A stretch of DNA of 64,000 nt from Candidatus Paracaedibacteraceae bacterium (GTDB lineage: Bacteria > Pseudomonadota > Alphaproteobacteria > Paracaedibacterales > Paracaedibacteraceae): positions 551,508-615,507 of the forward strand of contig JAHBYI010000001.1 of the NCBI GenBank assembly GCA_019636035.1, read 5' to 3'. Of this stretch, positions 51,991-61,200 are shown in pieces; the stretch's first letter is position 1, and each line of letters opens with the position of its first letter. Both the position numbers and the translations under genes were made by a program. The notes beneath the pieces were generated by a model that was given only the letters and a program-made list of their open reading frames with translations, was not told where the DNA came from and ran no database searches.

Positions 51991-54378
51991 ATGGCGCGCC
52001 GACCTTCATCGAGACCTACTCGTATTTTACCTCCTGAAATTGCTGAAATGCTAAAGCATCGCTTGATCCAAGGACTAGGGTTCTTGATCATTGGAAGTGG
52101 CTTGGGTATTTTGCTGAGTATTATTACTTACTCTGGTTTAGACTCATCGTGGAATACGGCCTCTGCTCAGCCATCCTTACATAATATGATGGGATCTTTC
52201 GGGGCTGTTATTGCAGATTTATTGCTGCAAAGCTTTGGATTGGGAAGCTTTTTATGTGTTCTGGCTCTCATCATTTGGGGGGGGATTATCATTGCCGAAG
52301 GGGGGCTGCGTCGCCCCTATTTAAAGTTGTCTCTACTCATGATATCAATGATTTTATGCTCAGCAGCTTTGACAGCAGCACCAAAGGTTACCTGGTTTTT
52401 TGATTTACCTCATCTTGGGGGTGTGTTGGGTGTTTTTGCTGTTAATTTAATGACAAAAGTGTTGACGGCTAAAAGTATTGGGATGATTCAGATCGTCAGT
52501 GCTGCTTTTTGTGGCGTCTTTTATGCTGCTGCTTTGGGGTTGAGTTTGTATCAATGGAGTATCATTGCAACTTATGTTCGTCAAAAGGGCACGAGTGTTC
52601 ATGAGGTTTCAAGATCCGGTTTGTCCGGTCTTATCCATCGATTGTTTGATAGATCGTCTCAACAAAATCTTATGCAACAGGAACCTGTCTTAGATCGGCC
52701 TGTCTTGCGGGCAGATATCGATGATAAGATTCAACCGTCTTCTACTTTGGATGCATCATCACAAATCCCGATTAAAACGTCCATTTATGATGAGTCTGAT
52801 TATTCAGAAGAAGCCATAGAAACCTATGAGGAATCCCTGATTCAAGAAAAACCAACCTTGAGGCCGCAAGCAAAGCAAATGATGCCGTCATCATCTCTTG
52901 ACGACTATCACTTACCGACGATTGATTTGCTGGACGTTCAAGTTAAGAAATCTGGCAAAACGGTCAGTGATGATCAGTTGCAAGCGTATGCTGTTCAACT
53001 TGAACAAGTCTTAGCTGAATTTGGTGTCAAAGGCGAAATCGTTGGTGTCTGCCCGGGGCCTGTGGTTACCTTGTATGAACTTAAGCCCGCAGCAGGGATT
53101 AAAACATCCCGTGTTATCGGTCTGGCTGATGATATTGCTCGTTCGATGAGTGCTCATTCTGCGCGTATTGCGGTGATTCCGGGGCGTAATGTGATTGGGA
53201 TCGAAATGCCGAACCCGGTGCGAGAAACTGTCTTTATGCGTGATTTGTTGCTAGCAGATGATTATCAGCAACATTCGGCTAGTCTTGCTATGATTTTGGG
53301 TAAAGATATTGGGGGTAATCCGATTATTGCAGATTTGGCACGGATGCCGCATTTGCTCGTGGCCGGAACAACAGGGTCGGGTAAATCTGTTTCTGTTAAC
53401 ACGATGATCCTCTCGCTCTTATTTAGGTTGACGCCGGATCAATGTAAATTCATCATGATCGACCCTAAGATGTTGGAATTTTCCATCTACGATGGTATCC
53501 CTCACCTATTAACACCTGTTGTGACAGATCCCAAAAAAGCGGTTGTTGCCTTAAAGTGGGCGGTTCGTGAAATGGAAAGCCGTTATCGGGCCATGTCTAA
53601 ATTGGGTGTACGCAATATCGACGGCTATAACGCACGGATCAAAGAAGCTCGGCAAAGTGGTGAGATCTTGATGCGTCGTGTTCAAACAGGATTTGATCCT
53701 GATACGGGAAAACCTATTTTTGAAAATCAATCCTTGGATGTTAATCCACTGCCCTACATTGTTGTGGTGGTTGATGAAATGGCCGATTTGATGTTGGTGG
53801 CCGGTAAAGAAATTGAATCAGCCGTCCAGCGATTGGCGCAGATGGCACGTGCTGCGGGAATTCACTTAATCATGGCAACACAACGCCCATCCGTTGATGT
53901 GATCACGGGAACGATTAAGGCAAACTTCCCAACCCGCATAAGCTTTATGGTGACCAGTAAGATTGACAGCCGAACAATTCTGGGTGAGCAAGGTGCTGAG
54001 CAATTACTTGGTCAAGGGGATATGTTGTATATGGCTGGTGGCGGGCGTTTGATCCGCGTGCATGGCCCCTTTGTTAAGGATACGGAGGTTGAGCGTATTG
54101 TTCAATTCTTGAAAGCGCAGGGTGAGCCGTCTTATATCGATAGCGTTACCGAAGATGAGGACGATTTCATGGCACCGAGTGATGGTGGAGATGGTGGTGA
54201 TGCCATGTATCAACAAGCCATTGAGGTGGTGCGTCGTGAAGGTAAAGCATCGACCAGTTTCTTACAACGACACTTGCAGATTGGTTATAACCGAGCGGCT
54301 CGTATTGTTGATCAAATGGAAAAAGAGGGAATCATTAGTTCAGCCAATCATGTTGGTAAACGCGAAGTTATTGGGTAA
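51991..54378 (+). CDS. ftsK: DNA translocase FtsK
   Basis: 795 residues. FtsK anchors at the septum and pumps chromosome ends toward dif during division. Four N-terminal membrane helices (to about residue 190), an acidic/serine-rich linker (~205-310), the motor domain with Walker A GTTGSGKS near residue 460, VVVDEMADLM (Walker B) and ATQRPSVDVITGTIKANFPTR, then the gamma winged helix at the end (AIEVVRREGKASTSFLQR...YNRAARIVDQME) that reads KOPS. It is followed by lolA at 11 bases, a pairing typical of alphaproteobacteria. Confidence 0.97.
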   Translation: MARRPSSRPTRILPPEIAEMLKHRLIQGLGFLIIGSGLGILLSIITYSGLDSSWNTASAQPSLHNMMGSFGAVIADLLLQSFGLGSFLCVLALIIWGGIIIAEGGLRRPYLKLSLLMISMILCSAALTAAPKVTWFFDLPHLGGVLGVFAVNLMTKVLTAKSIGMIQIVSAAFCGVFYAAALGLSLYQWSIIATYVRQKGTSVHEVSRSGLSGLIHRLFDRSSQQNLMQQEPVLDRPVLRADIDDKIQPSSTLDASSQIPIKTSIYDESDYSEEAIETYEESLIQEKPTLRPQAKQMMPSSSLDDYHLPTIDLLDVQVKKSGKTVSDDQLQAYAVQLEQVLAEFGVKGEIVGVCPGPVVTLYELKPAAGIKTSRVIGLADDIARSMSAHSARIAVIPGRNVIGIEMPNPVRETVFMRDLLLADDYQQHSASLAMILGKDIGGNPIIADLARMPHLLVAGTTGSGKSVSVNTMILSLLFRLTPDQCKFIMIDPKMLEFSIYDGIPHLLTPVVTDPKKAVVALKWAVREMESRYRAMSKLGVRNIDGYNARIKEARQSGEILMRRVQTGFDPDTGKPIFENQSLDVNPLPYIVVVVDEMADLMLVAGKEIESAVQRLAQMARAAGIHLIMATQRPSVDVITGTIKANFPTRISFMVTSKIDSRTILGEQGAEQLLGQGDMLYMAGGGRLIRVHGPFVKDTEVERIVQFLKAQGEPSYIDSVTEDEDDFMAPSDGGDGGDAMYQQAIEVVRREGKASTSFLQRHLQIGYNRAARIVDQMEKEGIISSANHVGKREVIG

Positions 54379-54389
54379 GGAGAGTAGCT

Positions 54390-54983
54390 GTGTTTAAAAT
54401 TGTTGCTATTTTATTCGGGATTGTATCCATTGCAGGAGCAAAAGTTGATCCTGCGCTAGTGACAAAAGTCGAAAATTACTTAAATGGGATTAAAACCTAT
54501 CAGGCAAACATTGAACAAACGAACAGCAATAACACCACTCAAAAAGGTCATTTTTACATGAATCGTGATGGTAAAAAGCAGTTTGGGAAAATGCGGATTG
54601 AGTATGACTTTCCTGTTAAAGACTTAATGGTTGTTGATGGCCGTGATTTTTATTTCTATGATGGGCAGGCCAAAGAAACAAACTCATATGACATTGATTC
54701 AACGCCAGCTGCGTTCCTTTTGCGTCGTAAAATTGATTTAAAGGGTGATCTCAAAATTGTTGATAAAGTTGAAGAGGGTGATGAACTCGGCTTAAAGATT
54801 ATCCGGTCTGGTGATGAATCCGGTGCTGCTTTAATCTTGAAGTTTTCTGTTCATCCAATTTTCAAACTGAATGGCTGGGCTGTGATTGATGGTCAAGGAT
54901 TAATGACGCGTGTCCATCTTAATAACGTCAAGATCGGTATGGATTTAGAGTCTTCTCTTTTCACATACAAAGAGCCAAAATAA
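54390..54983 (+). CDS. lolA: LolA-like outer-membrane lipoprotein carrier protein
   Basis: 197 residues with GTG start and AAGGAGAG upstream; a signal peptide (FKIVAILFGIVSIAGA) sends it to the periplasm. The half-barrel pattern includes YLNGIKTYQANIEQ, FYMNRDGKKQFGKMRIEYDFP, DGRDFYFYD and a late LTRVHLN-like strand (LMTRVHLNNVKIGM here). LolA ferries lipoproteins from LolCDE to the outer membrane; several lipoproteins in this window are potential clients. It sits between ftsK and the TauE-type gene. Confidence 0.9.
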   Translation: MFKIVAILFGIVSIAGAKVDPALVTKVENYLNGIKTYQANIEQTNSNNTTQKGHFYMNRDGKKQFGKMRIEYDFPVKDLMVVDGRDFYFYDGQAKETNSYDIDSTPAAFLLRRKIDLKGDLKIVDKVEEGDELGLKIIRSGDESGAALILKFSVHPIFKLNGWAVIDGQGLMTRVHLNNVKIGMDLESSLFTYKEPK

Positions 54984-54984
54984 C

Positions 54985-55749
54985 ATGGAAATTATTGGTT
55001 ATTTATCCCTTATCGTCGTTGGTCTAAGCCTTGGGTTGTTGGGGGTTGGTGGTGCCACTCTTGTCATACCAATCATGATGTATTTGTTTAAGGTTCCTGT
55101 TATTTTGTCAACGAGTTATTCCTTAGTTGTTGTGGGGACGACTGCTGCAACAGCCGCTTTTCGCCAACGGCAACGTATTGAATTTAAGAAAGCCCTTGCC
55201 TTTACGCTTCCGTCATTGGCAGGAGTCATCTTGTCTCGAGGCGTGATCTTACCGAATCTTCCATCAACAATTGGTGGTGTAAGCTTAGAGCATGCCATCA
55301 TCCTATTATTAGTAACGTTAATGTTTGCAGCCAGCATTATTATGCTATCGGAAATTAAGTATACTCCGGATGGTGAGGATGATAAATTGCATCTTAAAGT
55401 TGCAGGACTCGCTTTTATGCTCGGGGTGTTTCTTGGCATTCTGGGGGCTGGTGGTGGTTTTCTCATTATCCCGATCTTAGTTGTTTTGCTTGGATTTTCC
55501 ATGAAAGAGGCTGTGCCAACATCCCTATTTATTACAGCTGTGAATTCAATGGCCGGTTTTTTAATTGACCATCATGGTTTCACAGAAGACCATTGGTCAT
55601 CAGCAGCTAAATTCGCTGTTTCAGCCTTGATTGGCATGACCATTGGTATCGAACTCAGTCGTAAGTTCCATCCGGATTATTTAAAAAGAGCCTTTGCTTG
55701 GTTTATCTTATTTTTGGCTACATTTATGACATGGCGTGAGTTTTTTTAA
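54985..55749 (+). CDS. TauE/SafE-family membrane transporter
   Basis: 254 residues, about eight helices, in two similar halves: GLSLGLLGVGGATLVIPIMMYLF at the N-terminus and GVFLGILGAGGGFLIIPILVVLLG in the middle, the G-x-G-G-[GA]-x-[LI]-x-[IV]-P repeat of TauE/SafE anion exporters (sulfite, sulfoacetate and similar). The start is one base after the lolA stop, so it is translated with it. Substrate not known. Confidence 0.9.
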   Translation: MEIIGYLSLIVVGLSLGLLGVGGATLVIPIMMYLFKVPVILSTSYSLVVVGTTAATAAFRQRQRIEFKKALAFTLPSLAGVILSRGVILPNLPSTIGGVSLEHAIILLLVTLMFAASIIMLSEIKYTPDGEDDKLHLKVAGLAFMLGVFLGILGAGGGFLIIPILVVLLGFSMKEAVPTSLFITAVNSMAGFLIDHHGFTEDHWSSAAKFAVSALIGMTIGIELSRKFHPDYLKRAFAWFILFLATFMTWREFF

Positions 55750-55824
55750 ATGCCAAAATCTCGACTTATTTGATTTGGGTAAGTATATTAGGTGTTAAGT
55801 GTACAGAATATAAGGTCAGAAATT

Positions 55825-57072
55825 ATGTCAGAAAAACTACAGGCTCCGCGTGGAACTCAGGATTTAATGGGGGATGAATATCGAGCCCATGCTCATATCA
55901 CGGCTGTGGCGAATCAGATTGCTGAGACTTATGGCTATGAACCGATTGCTACACCCATTTTCGAATCAACATCTGTGTTCAAGAGAACAATCGGTGAAAC
56001 ATCGGATATCGTTGGTAAGGAAATGTATACGTTCCAAGATCGGGGTGGTGATGATTTAACGTTGCGCCCTGAAGGAACAGCAGGAGCTATTCGCGCTGTT
56101 ATCTCGAATGGCTTGACACAAAATATGCCTCTTAAACTTATGTATACGGGGCCAATGTTTCGCTATGAACGTCCGCAATTAGGCCGCCGTCGTCAATTCC
56201 ATCAAATTGGCGTTGAGTGTCTTGGTGTATCGCATCCCTATGTGGATGTGGAAACCATTGCTTTGGGGTATCAAATCTTAAAGACTCTTGGTTTAGCGGA
56301 TCGGGTTGTCCTTGAAATTAATACCATTGGTGACACAGAGTCTCGACAGGCCTATCGCCAAGCTTTGATTAATTATTTCACACCGATGAAAGATAAACTG
56401 TCACACGATAGTCAAGATCGTCTTATGCGCAATCCTCTTAGAATTTTGGATTCAAAAGACGAAGGCGATCGCGTTTTGGTCAAGGATGCGCCTCAGTTTG
56501 AAGATTATTTAAATGAATTATCAAAATCATTTTTTGCTGAGGTTTGTGTTGGTTTGGATTCTCTTAACATTCCCTATCAAATTAATCGTCGATTGGTGCG
56601 TGGCTTAGATTACTATAACCATACGGCTTTTGAGTTTGTGACAACAGATTTAGGCGCACAAGGAACTGTTCTTGCTGGTGGTCGTTATGATGGTCTCATG
56701 AGTCAAATGGGGGGACCTGAAACAGCTGGTGTTGGTTGGGCTTTGGGAATCGAGCGTTTAGCCTTGATGATAACCCCACCGCAACAAACAAGCCGCCCCG
56801 TTGCTCTTGTGCCTGTGGGGGATACGGCTTTTGCTTCTTGTTTTGACCTTGCTATGGCTTTGCGTCAACAGGGGATTGCATCAGATATTGCTTATAGTGG
56901 AAATGTCGGGAAACGTCTAAAACGTGCGAATAAGATCAATGCAGGATGGGCTGTGATGATTGGGGATGACGAACTTGCATCGGGTGTTGCTGTGGTTAAG
57001 ACTCTTGATTCAGGGGAGCAAAAAAATATCGCAATATCAGACTTAATCAGTTACTTTAAAAGCGATACCTAA
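55825..57072 (+). CDS. hisS: Histidyl-tRNA synthetase
   Basis: 415 residues from the ATG at 55825 ([14 protein letters not shown]), with AAGG upstream; the longer frame to 55792 lacks a site. Class II motifs: motif 2 [16 protein letters not shown], HisRS signatures [13 protein letters not shown] and [12 protein letters not shown], motif 3 [11 protein letters not shown]. The C-terminal anticodon domain (from ~ residue 325) is intact. prfA follows 13 bases later. Confidence 0.96.
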   Translation: MSEKLQAPRGTQDLMGDEYRAHAHITAVANQIAETYGYEPIATPIFESTSVFKRTIGETSDIVGKEMYTFQDRGGDDLTLRPEGTAGAIRAVISNGLTQNMPLKLMYTGPMFRYERPQLGRRRQFHQIGVECLGVSHPYVDVETIALGYQILKTLGLADRVVLEINTIGDTESRQAYRQALINYFTPMKDKLSHDSQDRLMRNPLRILDSKDEGDRVLVKDAPQFEDYLNELSKSFFAEVCVGLDSLNIPYQINRRLVRGLDYYNHTAFEFVTTDLGAQGTVLAGGRYDGLMSQMGGPETAGVGWALGIERLALMITPPQQTSRPVALVPVGDTAFASCFDLAMALRQQGIASDIAYSGNVGKRLKRANKINAGWAVMIGDDELASGVAVVKTLDSGEQKNIAISDLISYFKSDT

Positions 57073-57085
57073 AGGAAAAATAAAG

Positions 57086-58168
57086 ATGTCTCTTGCTACC
57101 AAATTAGATAAAATATTAACGCGTTATCACGAATTACGGGATACGCTGGCGTCTTCTGATGTTTCAGATGCCAAAGAATTTGGTCGCCTGTCCAAAGAAT
57201 TTTCGGATATGACTCCTATTGTTGAGGCAATCGAAGCCGTTAAGAAAACTGAAGCAGAACTCCACGATTTAGAGGTTATGGTGGCCGATAAAGAGATGGA
57301 TACTGAGATGCGAGAGATGGCCAAGATGGAGCTTGATGCTTTAAAAACAAGGCTTCCTGATATGGAGCATCAAATCAAAGTTTTATTGTTGCCAAAAGAT
57401 GAAGATGACGAACGCAATGCTATTCTTGAAGTTCGTGCTGGTACTGGTGGCGAAGAAGCAGGGTTGTTTGCTGCTAATTTATTCCGCATGTACCAACGGT
57501 TTGCAGCAAACCAAGGGTGGAAGTTTGAGGTATTAAGCCTGAATGAAACAGGCCTTGGTGCCATTAAGGAAGCCAGTGCTTCTATTGCCGGTAAGGGGGT
57601 GTTCTCACGCCTTAAGTTTGAATCGGGTGTGCATCGTGTACAACGTGTCCCCGAGACTGAAGCCAGTGGTCGAATTCACACATCTGCTGCAACTGTTGCT
57701 GTGTTGCCAGAAGCAGAAGACGTTGACATCCAGATTGATGAAAAGGATCTCCAGATTGATGTGTACCGTGCATCCGGTGCCGGTGGTCAGCACGTTAACA
57801 CAACGGACAGTGCGGTGCGAATCACACACATTCCGTCAGGAATTGTTGTGACACAACAGGATGAGCGTTCCCAGCATAAAAACCGCGCCAAAGCCATGAA
57901 GGTTTTACGGTCGCGCTTGTATGAAGAGGAACGTCGTCGTAAGGAAATGGAACGATCAGCCCATCGTCGTAGCCAAGTGGGATCGGGAGATCGTTCAGAA
58001 CGGATTCGCACGTATAATTTCCCACAAGGGCGTGTTACCGATCATCGAGTTAACTTAACCCTGTACAAAATTGACCTGATTATGGAAGGTGAAGGGTTGG
58101 ATGAAATCATCGATGTTCTAACAGCCGAGGATCAAGCGAGTAAGCTTGCCGCTGCAGCCGAAGACTGA
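57086..58168 (+). CDS. prfA: Peptide chain release factor 1
   Basis: 360 residues. RF1 reads UAA and UAG. The stop-codon tripeptide region reads [12 protein letters not shown], where PET stands for the usual P-x-T, and the catalytic GGQ is in [18 protein letters not shown] ([14 protein letters not shown]) precedes domain 2. The prmC methyltransferase gene that normally follows prfA is not present; instead a dispersed repeat and the convergent glutamate dehydrogenase gene follow. Confidence 0.96.
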   Translation: MSLATKLDKILTRYHELRDTLASSDVSDAKEFGRLSKEFSDMTPIVEAIEAVKKTEAELHDLEVMVADKEMDTEMREMAKMELDALKTRLPDMEHQIKVLLLPKDEDDERNAILEVRAGTGGEEAGLFAANLFRMYQRFAANQGWKFEVLSLNETGLGAIKEASASIAGKGVFSRLKFESGVHRVQRVPETEASGRIHTSAATVAVLPEAEDVDIQIDEKDLQIDVYRASGAGGQHVNTTDSAVRITHIPSGIVVTQQDERSQHKNRAKAMKVLRSRLYEEERRRKEMERSAHRRSQVGSGDRSERIRTYNFPQGRVTDHRVNLTLYKIDLIMEGEGLDEIIDVLTAEDQASKLAAAAED

Positions 58169-58172
58169 TACA

Positions 58173-58256
58173 GTCATCCCCTTTGATTTTTCTACAGCGT
58201 CATTCGTCATTTATGCTAGCCCGACATGCGGGCTAAGCCTCTCTCTCCTTTACCTG
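58173..58256. repeat. Dispersed palindromic repeat, copy B (inverted)
   Basis: On the minus strand this has the same order as copy A at 24001: left block (GGTAAAGGAGAGAGAGGC), hairpin and right block GACGAATGACGCTGTAG onward (58173-58208, 34 of 36 bases as in A). The hairpin is TAGCCCG, five bases, CGGGCTA (58217-58235), unrelated in sequence to that of copy A but in the same place. The left block carries the stop codon of glutamate dehydrogenase; the right block lies four bases from the prfA stop. Confidence 0.75.
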
Positions 58257-61200
58257 AAATTAGGCATACGTTGGATTTGTCGAATGGCGAATCCCATCAT
58301 GGCAAGATCCGGACGGCTTGCAGATCTGACCTGAGCCAATGTCTGTTTGCTGAGACGAACTTGTGGTTCTTGATTGAGAGCCCATTCGTCATAGGTATCG
58401 ACATAGCCGGCGTTGATAATCTGTTGTGTAACAGCCATAATTGTTTGACCAATATCATCCAAGAGGCCAAGCTGAGCACTTTCCTGCCAGTCAGATTCTG
58501 CATCAAAAGCCATGGCTGTGTCTTGTAGCCAGTCCAGACCGAACAGTGAACGGGCTTCGAAGTAAACCTTGGCCACATCATCAAGGTCGTACTGTTCTGG
58601 ATATAAACTCACAATATCCAGAATAGAGCTCAGGAATTTAATCAAACTGATTTTCTCAGCAACGGGTGCAGGAATATTTTGACCAAGCAAGTCGGTGATA
58701 TTTTGAGCTAGATTTTGCTGATCTTCGCCGGCTATCAATGTTGGTAACGTTTTAATCATGCCATTAGCGTGTTCTGTGTCATCAAACTCAGACCCCAAGA
58801 TTCGCATAACGGCAATCTTCAGAGAAAAGGCGATATCTGCATAAGCTTGAATTTGGAGATCTGTGCGCAAAATGTCGTCCAAAGAATCGATATCGCGCCA
58901 CCAAGCCTCAAGACCAAGGGAGCGAACAGCAACAAAGAACGCATGTACAACTTCAGAAGCAGAGCAATTGGTTGCTTGAATCATCTCATAGACAAAATTT
59001 GGCCCGACTCGATTAATCAACGTATTGGCAAGAACTGTCGCAATAATTTCGCGGCGCAGAGGATGGTTGAGGATATCCTCTTTGAATTTTTTTTGCATCA
59101 AGTCAGGGAAATACCCAATCAAATTTTCGAGATAAAAATCCTGGTCTGCCAGAGTTGATTCCATAATTTTATTATAAAGGGAAATCTTGGAATATGCTAA
59201 GAGAATAGCCAATTCCGGTCGAGTCATCCCCTGATCTTTACTTCGGCGACGTTCAAAAATTTCATCGTCAGGCAAGTATTCAAGAGCACGGTTGAGGTGA
59301 ATTTCATTCTCGAGAATTTTTATCAGATTTTGATACTGAGACAGGCCATCTTTACCGGCAGCATGCATGACAGATAAAATTTGCGTTTGCTGATAGTTAT
59401 CTTTCAAAACAAGATCTGCCACTGTTTGCGTCATCTCTACAAGAATCTCATTACGTTTTTCGCGGTTCAATGGCTTCTTCATGGATGAAAAGAGGATTTT
59501 AATATTCACTTCGTGGTCAGAGCAATCAACCCCGGCTGAGTTATCAATCGCATCTGTGTTTAGTCGTCCACCTCTTATTGCATAATCGACGCGACCCAGC
59601 TGAGTCATCCCAAGGTTAGCTCCCTCCCCAACAACGCGAGCACGAATTTGCCCGCCATCAATGCGAATAGTTGCATTGGTTACATCGCCAACATCAGCAT
59701 TGGACTCATGTTTGCTCTTAATATAAGTTCCGATACCTCCAAACCACAGAAGGTCAACTTCGGCTTGTAAGATAGCGCGCATCAGTTCATCAGGGGTAAT
59801 CATTTTCTGATTTAATCCCAATGATTTTTGAATTTCATCGGAGAGCTTTATGCTTTTTTCAGAGCGTGAGAAGACCCCCCCGCCTGTTGAAATGAGATCT
59901 TTATTATAATCATCCCATGAAGATCGAGGAAGCTCAAAAAGCCGTTTACGTTCGGCATGAGAAATTGCCGGATCCGGATTCGGGTCTAGGAAAATATGAC
60001 GGTGATCAAATGCTGCAATGAGTCGAATTTGCTGTGATCTAAGCATACCATTGCCAAAGACATCGCCTGACATATCGCCGACGCCGGCTACGGTAAAGGG
60101 CTGAGTTTGAACATTTATGCCCATTTCACGGAAATGACGTTTCACAGATTCCCAAGCACCACGAGATGTGATGGCCATTTTCTTATGGTCATAGCCTGCT
60201 GATCCGCCCGAGGCAAAAGCATCATCAAGCCAAAATCCATAGTCCAAAGAAATGGCATTGGCGATATCAGAAAATGAGGCTGTTCCCTTATCGGCTGCTA
60301 CGACAAGATAGGGATCATTGCCGTCATAGCGAATGACTTGCGGTGGTGGGACAACTTGACCTTGTACTAAATTGTCTGTTATATCGAGCATGCCTCGAAT
60401 CATGGTTTGGTAACAACGAACAACCTCATTCATTAATTCAGTGCGATCCGTAAAGTGATTCTGGCGTTTGACGATGAATCCCCCTTTGGATCCTAAAGGC
60501 ACAATCACAGAGTTTTTAACCATTTGGGCTTTCATGAGTCCAAGCACTTCGGTGCGATAATCTTCAAAGCGGTCAGACCAACGTAATCCACCTCGAGCTA
60601 CTTTCCCGCCTCTGAGGTGGATGGCTTCCATGGTTGACGAATAAACAAAGATCTCGAACATGGGGCGTGGCTGTGGCAGATCCATCAACTGACCGGAATC
60701 AAGTTTAAAGGATAGATAGTCTTTGTTTTGCTGATCCGGTGTCTGTTGATAATAATTTGTGCGCACGGTTGATTGAATCGTGTTGAGGATACGGCGCAAA
60801 ATCTTATCATGATCAAGGCGAGATATCTTTTGGAGGTTATCTAAAAATGTTGCCTCTAATGTATCAAGTGTTGTTTTTGAGTCCAAATCAGGGTTGAACT
60901 TTCTTTCAAAAATCTCAACCAAATCACGGCAAAATGATGGATAGGCCGACAGTGTTTGCTCAATATAATGTTGAGAATAGGGCAAACGTGCTTGGAGCAA
61001 GTATTTGGCATAAGCACGAATCATGTTGGTTTGTCGGATTGTTAGTCCGGCCTTAAGAATGAGTTGGTTGAACCCGTCATTATCAATGGCACCTGACCAA
61101 ACTGTTTGAAATGCTGTTTGTAAATAAATCTCGTTGGTGCGCCAATCTGTTTCAGCATCGATATCGATCGCAAAATCATGAATGTGATACTGAAGATTAT

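Noticed and set aside
55116..55502. 128-residue minus-strand frame opposite the TauE-type gene
   Set aside because: Low-complexity Pro/Thr/Asn shadow of a membrane-protein gene.
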